Positions 58,843-64,000 of a DNA stretch of 64,000 nt are shown here, one piece after another; position 1 is the stretch's first letter; each line of letters opens with the position of its first letter. The stretch lies in assembly GCA_018816345.1 (NCBI GenBank), contig JAHIWG010000110.1, positions 1 to 64,000 of the forward strand. The letters are read 5' to 3'. Both the position numbers and the translations under genes were made by a program. The notes beneath the pieces are model-generated. The model saw only the letters and a program-made list of their open reading frames with translations, ran no database searches and had not been told where the DNA came from. The stretch is from Spirochaetota bacterium (GTDB lineage: Bacteria > Spirochaetota > Spirochaetia > Treponematales > UBA12059).

Positions 58843-59469
58843 ATGGTGAGAGCACTTTTCCTGGACCTTGACAACACGCTCTATCCGGCCAGCGCCGCGA
58901 TGGAGTCCGAGACGATACGGCGGATGAACGAGTACGTCGCGCGGCTCCTGGGCTCGGGCGTCGAGGAGGCCGCGGCCCTGAGGCGGGAGCGGATGCCTAA
59001 TTACGGCACGACGCTCGAGTGGCTCATGGCGGAGCGCGGGTTCTCCGACGTCGAGGACTACTTCTCCTACGTCCATCCCGACGGCGAGGAGGAATCGGTG
59101 GCCCTCGACCCCGCCCTCGGCCCGTTCCTCGACTCCATAGCCCTGCCCAAGTACGTATTCACCAACGCGCCCATGGAGCACGCCGCGCGGGTACTCGCGC
59201 GGCTCGGGGTCGCGGATAGGTTCGAGCGCGTCTTCGACGTCAGGTTCTGCGGGCTCAGGGGCAAGCCCGCCGCGAGCGCGGTGGACGCCGTCGTCGCCGC
59301 CGCCGGCGTGCCCGCCGCGGAGAGCCTCTTCGCCGACGATATCCCCCGCTACGTGCGCGGCTTCGTCGACAGGGGCGGCCGGGGCGTGCTGGTCGACCAT
59401 TTCGGCAAGCACGCGGATTCCGGGCTCCCTACCATACGGACCATCTACGAGCTAGCGGCCTTCCTGTAG
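58843..59469 (+). CDS. HAD-type pyrimidine 5'-nucleotidase
   Basis: A 208-residue HAD phosphatase. The nucleophile motif FLDLDNTLYP (first Asp), motif II TNAP, the Lys in CGLRGKPA and motif IV FADDIPRY are visible. It fits the SDT1/YjjG-like pyrimidine 5'-nucleotidase group. The start ATG at 58843 has no ribosome site; TATTTT lies 6 bases before it. Confidence 0.9.
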   Translation: MVRALFLDLDNTLYPASAAMESETIRRMNEYVARLLGSGVEEAAALRRERMPNYGTTLEWLMAERGFSDVEDYFSYVHPDGEEESVALDPALGPFLDSIALPKYVFTNAPMEHAARVLARLGVADRFERVFDVRFCGLRGKPAASAVDAVVAAAGVPAAESLFADDIPRYVRGFVDRGGRGVLVDHFGKHADSGLPTIRTIYELAAFL

Positions 59470-59485
59470 GCCCCGAGGAGAGACT

Positions 59486-59998
59486 ATGCCGTCATTCAGT
59501 CTATTGCCGTCCATCGTACGGCGGCGCCCCGGCAGGGTAGAGCTAAGCATCTCGGCCGCCACGCGGGGCCTCTACGTCGGGCTCGGGGCCGCGCTCGTAC
59601 TGACCCTGGTCCGGGACCCGGCCGGCAGCCCGTTCGCCGTGATGTTCGCCATCGTGATTGCGCTCGCCGCGCTCTCGGAGGACCGCTGGATTTTCGACGG
59701 CGAGGCCCGCGAGGTCCGCAAGCGCTACGGCGTGCTGTTCCTGGCCAAGAGCTGGGCCATAGACCTGGACATGGTCTCGTCCATAGAGCTCGACTCGGAA
59801 TTCGAGGGAGCCGACGGCTCCGACCCCTACGCCAAGGTGTCGCCGGGCTCGGCGAAGGACCGCTCTGCGATACGGCTCGTCCTCGGGGACGGCCGCACCA
59901 TGGTCATGTGCTCCGCGAAGCGGAAGCGGCTGCCCGAGCTTCGGGAGAGGGCCGTCGCCATCGCCGAGACGATAGGCAAGCCGCTCGTCGAGGCCTAG
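59486..59998 (+). CDS. Membrane protein with PH-like domain
   Basis: A 170-residue protein. Two hydrophobic helices (about 27-45 and 50-65) are followed by a soluble domain (about 68-160) with a beta pattern like that of bacterial PH (bPH) domains (WIFDGEAREVRKRYG, KSWAIDLDMVSSIEL). Function unknown. GAGGAGA lies before the ATG and the gene follows the HAD gene by 16 bases, so the two may be cotranscribed. Confidence 0.7.
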   Translation: MPSFSLLPSIVRRRPGRVELSISAATRGLYVGLGAALVLTLVRDPAGSPFAVMFAIVIALAALSEDRWIFDGEAREVRKRYGVLFLAKSWAIDLDMVSSIELDSEFEGADGSDPYAKVSPGSAKDRSAIRLVLGDGRTMVMCSAKRKRLPELRERAVAIAETIGKPLVEA

Positions 59999-60021
59999 CG
60001 AGCCCAAGCGCCGCCGCCCTC

Positions 60022-60279
60022 CTAACGCCTCCGCCGCCCGGCGTCCCGCCTCGAGCGCCGACGGTAGAAGGCCCCGTAGGCCGCGACCGTAGCGACGGCG
60101 GAGGCCGCGAGCGCGCATACGACTACGAAGCTGGCCGAGCCCAGGCGCGCGAACGGGGCGATTGCGAGCCCCCAAGCGGAGAGGGCCGCGAAGAAGGCCA
60201 GGCACGCGAACAGCGCGCAGGCCAGCGTCGCGGCCGCGAACCTCGCGACCCTTCCCGGTATGCCGCGGCGCTCCCTCAA
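60022..60279 (-). CDS. Small membrane protein, two helices
   Basis: An 85-residue protein with two hydrophobic helices (about 15-38 and 45-68) and basic ends (FYRRRSRRDAGRRR). The start is TTG, overlapping the lspA stop by 4 bases (TTGA). That overlap is the only evidence for the start. I do not recognise it; it may be an uncharacterised partner of LspA or simply cotranscribed. Confidence 0.5.
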   Translation of the reverse strand: MRERRGIPGRVARFAAATLACALFACLAFFAALSAWGLAIAPFARLGSASFVVVCALAASAVATVAAYGAFYRRRSRRDAGRRRR

Positions 60280-60818
60280 GCCTTGGGCTTCCCGTCCGCG
60301 GCGGCCTTGCCGGACGGGACGAAGAACCCCGCCACGACCAGGAGGACGCCGCAGACCACGACCGCGGAATCGGCTACGTTGAAGGTCGGCCATCGCTCTA
60401 GCCCGAAAAGGCCGTAGAACTTGAACGACAGGAAGTCGATGACGCCGTCGGGCCTGAATATCCTGTCGATTATATTGCCCACGCCTCCGCCTATTATGCC
60501 GCAGAGCGCCCAGCGCTGCACGCGCGTGAACTCGTCAGACTTGAAGTAGTACACGCAGAGCCCGACCATCAACGCCAGCGGTACGACGATCAGGACGGCG
60601 ACGCGCAGCGGCCCCGCCAGCGCGTCGCCCATGCTGAACGCGGCGCCCGTATTCTTCTGGTGCACGAGCCAGAAGAAGTCCCCGAAGGCCCTCCAGGCTA
60701 TGCGACCCGGCTTGACGGAGGCGACGATGGCAATCTTGGTAATCTGATCGAGTATCAGCACCGCCGCGGTCAACGCGAACGGCGCCAATAGCCTCTTCTT
60801 CTCTAGTTCGGGCATCAT
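60276..60818 (-). CDS. lspA: Lipoprotein signal peptidase II
   Basis: A 180-residue inner-membrane aspartic peptidase that removes lipoprotein signal peptides. Four helices and the catalytic Asp motifs (GNIIDRIF; FNVADSAVV) are clear; TGAAFS is the conserved loop. It is consistent with the several lipoproteins of this window. GGGGAG precedes the ATG pair at 60818/60815. It lies downstream of the Nif3-like gene by 32 bases. Confidence 0.96.
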   Translation of the reverse strand: MMPELEKKRLLAPFALTAAVLILDQITKIAIVASVKPGRIAWRAFGDFFWLVHQKNTGAAFSMGDALAGPLRVAVLIVVPLALMVGLCVYYFKSDEFTRVQRWALCGIIGGGVGNIIDRIFRPDGVIDFLSFKFYGLFGLERWPTFNVADSAVVVCGVLLVVAGFFVPSGKAAADGKPKA

Positions 60819-60850
60819 GGCTCCCCTATAGAACGATTGTCCCGGCGCCC

Positions 60851-61612
60851 TTACAGCCCGGTAGGATACTCGATGAAAACGGTACGGAGCCCTAGCTCCC
60901 GGGCCGCGCGCTCGGCGACGGCCTTGACCCCGTGGGTCTCGGTCGCGTAGTGGCCGGCCGCTATGAAATTGAGCCCGGCTTCCATCGCCGCGTGGTACAC
61001 GGAATGCGACGGCTCCCCGGTCACGTAGAGGTCGAGGCCCTCGGCTATGGCCTGGAGCGACTCGAAGGCGGCGCCCCCTGACACCACTGCCGCGGTCGTA
61101 ATAGACTTCGGGCCGAACGGCAAGAGCGCTCGGGGCGCGTCGCCAGCCGGCAGTACCCGCCTCTGCGCCTCGTCCAGCGACAGGGCGGGCTCGAGCCTCC
61201 CCTTGAGGCCGAGCTTGACGCCGTGGTACTCGCCGAAGGGCTGGATATCGCTCAGGCCGAGCATCCTCGCCAGCACCGCGTTGTTCCCGAGCTCCGGATG
61301 GGCGTCCAGAGGCAGGTGACAGGCATAGAGCGCCATGTCGGCGGCCAGCAGTTCCGCGACGCGCCGGCGCATGCCCCCCGTTATAGCGACTGGCTTACCC
61401 CAGAACAGCCCGTGGTGCACGAACAGCGCCTGGGCGCCCGCCTCCCTGGCGCGCCGTATAGACTCGAGGCACGCGTCGACCGCGAAGGCGACTTTCTCGA
61501 CGGGCCCGCCGGAGCGCCCGACCTGGAGGCCGTTAAGCGAGTCGTCGACCTTGGCGAAGCGCGGGATATCGAGGAGGGCGCTAGCCCACGCATCGAATTC
61601 TTGTATGTCCAT
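60851..61612 (-). CDS. Nif3-like dinuclear metal-centre protein
   Basis: A 253-residue protein of the Nif3/YbgI (GTP cyclohydrolase I type 2) family. The metal ligands appear as FVHHGLFWG, HLPLDAHPELGNN, VTGEPSH and GHYATE. The family is widespread but its reaction is still debated. A promoter is followed after 7 bases by the ATG, with no ribosome site. It runs with lspA as a small operon. Confidence 0.92.
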   Translation of the reverse strand: MDIQEFDAWASALLDIPRFAKVDDSLNGLQVGRSGGPVEKVAFAVDACLESIRRAREAGAQALFVHHGLFWGKPVAITGGMRRRVAELLAADMALYACHLPLDAHPELGNNAVLARMLGLSDIQPFGEYHGVKLGLKGRLEPALSLDEAQRRVLPAGDAPRALLPFGPKSITTAAVVSGGAAFESLQAIAEGLDLYVTGEPSHSVYHAAMEAGLNFIAAGHYATETHGVKAVAERAARELGLRTVFIEYPTGL

Positions 61613-61619
61613 GGAGGCC

Positions 61620-61649
61620 AGTATACCCCGCCCGTCCGCGGGCGGGCAA
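61620..61649 (-). promoter_or_regulatory. Promoter of the Nif3/lspA operon
   Basis: Minus strand TTGCCC (61649-61644), 18 bases, TATACT (61625-61620), then 7 bases to ATG 61612. Confidence 0.55.
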
Positions 61650-61723
61650 GGCGCGAGGAAAGAGAGCTGTACGATCGCGCCCCTACGGTGTACAACGGTA
61701 AAGCTGCCGCGAGGAGGTACCCC

Positions 61724-62512
61724 ATGAGCGCCGCGAGGATCGTCGCCGTCCTGCCCCCGATTCCCGTCCCCGAGCCAGAGCGCGAGCGGCGGCGGGCCCA
61801 ATACGCTCGCTTCTGCGCGCCGGGAACGACGGTCGACGTGCGCCTATTGCGGGGCGGCCCCGAGCTTACCGACAGGGAGTACGAGCTATCCTGGGCCGCT
61901 GGCTTCATGGTGCTGGAGGCCGAGCGGGCCGCCGCCGAGGGAGCGGCCGGCATCGTCATCGACTGCACCGCGGATCCCGGGCTCGAGCAGATCGCCGAGG
62001 GCGTCGACGTCCCCGTCGTCGGGGCGCTTTCCTCAGCGGTCCACCTGGCGATGCAGCTCGGAGGGAGGTTCTCGATCCTGGCCCTCGACGGGCACTGGGC
62101 GCGGATGATCGGCGCGCGCCTCCGCTCGTACGGCCTCGCGGATAGGGCCGCCTCGATAGAGGTCGTCGGGGCGCACGTCTACCGGCCGGCCGGCCCCGCG
62201 GGCGGAGGCGCCGGCGGAGGCGCGCCAGACGGGGGGGCCGAGTTCCAGGGGCTCTTGGAAGCGGCCGGCCGCAAGGCGCTCGACGCCGGAGCCGACAGCG
62301 TCATCCTCGGCTCGACGACCGTCATCCAAGGGCGCGAGGAGCTCGAGCGGGCGCTGGGCGTGCCGGTGGTGGCGCCCGGCGTAGCGGCGCTCAAGGCGGT
62401 CGAGGCGATGATCGACATGGGCTTGCGCCCGTCGAGGCGGGCCTACCCGAGGCCGGCTATCGCCTACGGTAGGACGATGGAGGCATGGCTGTTCCCGGAG
62501 GGCCGGGCTTAG
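61724..62512 (+). CDS. Asp/Glu/hydantoin racemase-family protein
   Basis: A 262-residue protein of the aspartate/glutamate/hydantoin racemase superfamily. The N-terminal catalytic Cys is present (C81, VIDCTADPG). The usual second Cys near the C-terminus is Ser197 (ILGSTTVI), so a classic two-base racemase mechanism is not expected; related decarboxylases and isomerases use one Cys. AGGAGGTACCCC gives a good ribosome site at the ATG. It overlaps the convergent amidohydrolase by 4 bases. Confidence 0.82.
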   Translation: MSAARIVAVLPPIPVPEPERERRRAQYARFCAPGTTVDVRLLRGGPELTDREYELSWAAGFMVLEAERAAAEGAAGIVIDCTADPGLEQIAEGVDVPVVGALSSAVHLAMQLGGRFSILALDGHWARMIGARLRSYGLADRAASIEVVGAHVYRPAGPAGGGAGGGAPDGGAEFQGLLEAAGRKALDAGADSVILGSTTVIQGREELERALGVPVVAPGVAALKAVEAMIDMGLRPSRRAYPRPAIAYGRTMEAWLFPEGRA

Positions 62513-63909
62513 CGCCGAGCGTAACCCGAGTACGCGGGGCTCCTCGAGCGGACGGCCCCGTCGCAGGCCTCGGCGGCCTCGGCGGCCAAGCGCTCCTCGT
62601 CGACGCCGACCAGGCGGCCGCCCTCGTAGACTACCTTGCCGTTGACCATGGTAAGGCTGACCGGGCCCGTCGCCCCGAGCCGGGCGAGGAAATTGGCGGG
62701 ATCGTGGTCGGCTCCCGCGAATTCGAGGCCCGAGGCGTCGACCATGAAGAGGTCGGCCGCCTTGCCCGGCTCGAGCGACCCTAGGTCGCCGCGGCCGAGG
62801 AGCCCGGCCCCGCCGGCGGTCGCTATCTTGAGCATATCGTAGGCCGAGGGACAGCCTCCGCGCTCCTTGCCCCTCGAGGCCTGCATCATCCAGGCGACGC
62901 GCAGGCTATCGAGCAGGTTGGAGCTATCGTTAGTAGCGGAGCCGTCGCAGCCGAGCCCTAGCCTGACCCCCGCCCGCCCGAGCGCCGGGATATCGAGCAC
63001 GGGGAAGCCCCCGAGGATAGCCGGCGCGGGGCAATGGCTCAGCCCGGTACCGGTCGACGCCATGGCCCGGTACTCGCCGGGCTCGAGTTCCCACCCGTGC
63101 GCGTACCAGACGTCCGGCCCGACGAAGCCGAGGTCCTCGCACCAGGCGAGCGTGCGCTTCCCCCAGCGCTCGAGCATGGGAGCGTTCTCTCCCTCGCCCA
63201 GGTGCGTATGCAGGCGGACGCCGCGGTCCCTGGCGAGGGCGACCGACTCCACGAAGGTCTCGCGGCGGCAGTTGACGGGCTGGCAGGGCGAGACGACGAC
63301 GTCGGTCATGCGGAACGGCTCGTCGGAGTGGTAGAGGCCTATGAGGCGGTCGCAGTCCGCCAGGAACTCGTCGGTCGTCTCCAGCATCTCGTCGGGTATG
63401 AGGCTGCCCTCGGCCTTGGGGAGCGTATTGGCTCCCCGTCCCGCGTGGTACCGGATTCCCAGGAGCGACGCGGCCTCCATCTGCCTATCGACCAGCCGCT
63501 TGCCGGCGCGCCTAGGGAAGCAGTACTGATGGTCGAAGGCGCAGGTGCAACCGTGCTTGAGCAGGTCGGCCATGGCGGCGAGCGACGAATAGTAGACGGC
63601 GCGCTCGTCTATAAGCTTGAATATCTCGTATATCTTGCCTATCCAATCCAAGACCGAGAGGCTCGGGTAGTCCACCGCGGCCAGATTGCGCACGAAGGTC
63701 TGGAAGAAATGATGGTGGGTGTTCACGAGCCCCGGATAGACGAACATTCCGCCGGCGTCGATGATCTCGGCGCCTCCCGAATCCAGCCCCGGCCCGATCG
63801 CGACCACGGCCGGTCCCTCTACGAGGATGTCGGCTCCCCGGTAGAGAGTATCGGACGGATCGCAGCTGACTATGGCCCTGGCGCCCTTGATTACTACCCG
63901 TTCTCCCAT
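62509..63909 (-). CDS. Amidohydrolase, cytosine/8-oxoguanine-deaminase-like
   Basis: A 466-residue amidohydrolase-superfamily enzyme of the ATZ/8-oxoguanine-deaminase type. Metal ligands NTHHHFFQ (HxH), THLGEG, YAHGWEL and the final Asp in GLGCDGSATND are in place. Known members deaminate purines or pyrimidines. The 4-base convergent overlap with the racemase-family gene and the downstream position of a partial gene upstream on its strand suggest a nucleobase- or hydantoin-catabolic set; this is inferred. GGAGGAGG lies ahead of the ATG. Confidence 0.9.
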   Translation of the reverse strand: MGERVVIKGARAIVSCDPSDTLYRGADILVEGPAVVAIGPGLDSGGAEIIDAGGMFVYPGLVNTHHHFFQTFVRNLAAVDYPSLSVLDWIGKIYEIFKLIDERAVYYSSLAAMADLLKHGCTCAFDHQYCFPRRAGKRLVDRQMEAASLLGIRYHAGRGANTLPKAEGSLIPDEMLETTDEFLADCDRLIGLYHSDEPFRMTDVVVSPCQPVNCRRETFVESVALARDRGVRLHTHLGEGENAPMLERWGKRTLAWCEDLGFVGPDVWYAHGWELEPGEYRAMASTGTGLSHCPAPAILGGFPVLDIPALGRAGVRLGLGCDGSATNDSSNLLDSLRVAWMMQASRGKERGGCPSAYDMLKIATAGGAGLLGRGDLGSLEPGKAADLFMVDASGLEFAGADHDPANFLARLGATGPVSLTMVNGKVVYEGGRLVGVDEERLAAEAAEACDGAVRSRSPAYSGYARR

Positions 63910-63911
63910 GG

Positions 63912-64000
63912 CTAGGCCTCCTCCGCCCCTATCGCTTCGTTCCTCCCGCCGTCCAGGGCCTCGATGAAGCGCCGCATCTCCGCGAAGGCCTCGTCGCTCT
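63912..64000 (-). CDS. 3' end of an unidentified gene (cut by window edge)
   Basis: About 28 C-terminal residues (EMRRFIEALDGG) of a coding frame that enters at the window edge and stops at TAG just 2 bases before the amidohydrolase ATG. Too short to identify; probably cotranscribed with the amidohydrolase. Confidence 0.55.
   Translation of the reverse strand, partial: SDEAFAEMRRFIEALDGGRNEAIGAEEA

Overview
The window is high-GC bacterial DNA packed with genes on both strands. I see no rRNA, tRNA, CRISPR array or insertion sequence. The gene content points to a spirochaete of the Treponema side of the phylum, from an unusually GC-rich lineage. The markers are a Borrelia-type P83/100-family antigen, a fused catalytic-regulatory aspartate carbamoyltransferase, a secreted caspase/FGE protein, a Treponema-like Ffh, and lipoproteins with relaxed lipoboxes. 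Third positions favour G/C, but Ile ATA codons are common while ATT is nearly absent.

Layout. 1-3.6 kb: small enzymes (Nudix, DUF1697, a prenyltransferase/squalene-cyclase-fold protein, a J-domain protein cut by the window edge), a PspB-like membrane protein and a beta-barrel protein. 3.8-7 kb: a three-gene signalling operon (membrane sensor without a kinase domain, NarL-type regulator, 7TM histidine kinase). 7-10.4 kb: beta-CASP nuclease, EamA transporter, cytidylate-kinase-like/BON protein. 10.4-19.7 kb: a cell-envelope block (lipoprotein, CsgG-like barrel protein, secreted caspase/FGE protein) preceded by a CHASE2 cyclase and a DUF4384 protein. 19.7-23.9 kb: a MarR regulator and a metallo-hydrolase lipoprotein sharing a palindromic operator, RlmB, an M28 peptidase and a YbaN protein.

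23.9-30.4 kb: a seven-gene acyl-CoA cluster (unknown protein, SDR, SCP-2 protein, HMG-CoA-synthase-like protein, thiolase, DUF35 Zn-ribbon/OB protein, MFS transporter). The HMGS-like protein lacks its catalytic residues. 30.6-36 kb: one operon holding two paralogous PfkB kinases around an unknown gene, then a histidine kinase and its regulator. 36-38 kb: TspO-like protein and serine hydrolase. 38-45.8 kb: PyrBI; then a CorC - RNA methyltransferase - PQQ/HEAT protein - P83/100 operon.

45.8-53.2 kb: a large unknown protein, a 30-residue COX24-type protein, CheY, a beta-helix lipoprotein, L28, Ffh and an HD protein. 53.2-60 kb: a sensor-like protein, a lytic transglycosylase, a lipoate operon (tetR-lipA-lplB-lplA, each pair overlapping by 4 bases), a Cys-rich PAS kinase and a HAD phosphatase. 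60-64 kb: LspA, a Nif3 protein, an Asp/Glu-racemase-family protein, an amidohydrolase and the end of one more gene.

Two initiation modes coexist. Many genes have a good Shine-Dalgarno and 4-base start/stop overlaps. Others have no Shine-Dalgarno but a sigma70-like -10 box only 6-9 bases before the ATG, which suggests leaderless transcripts.
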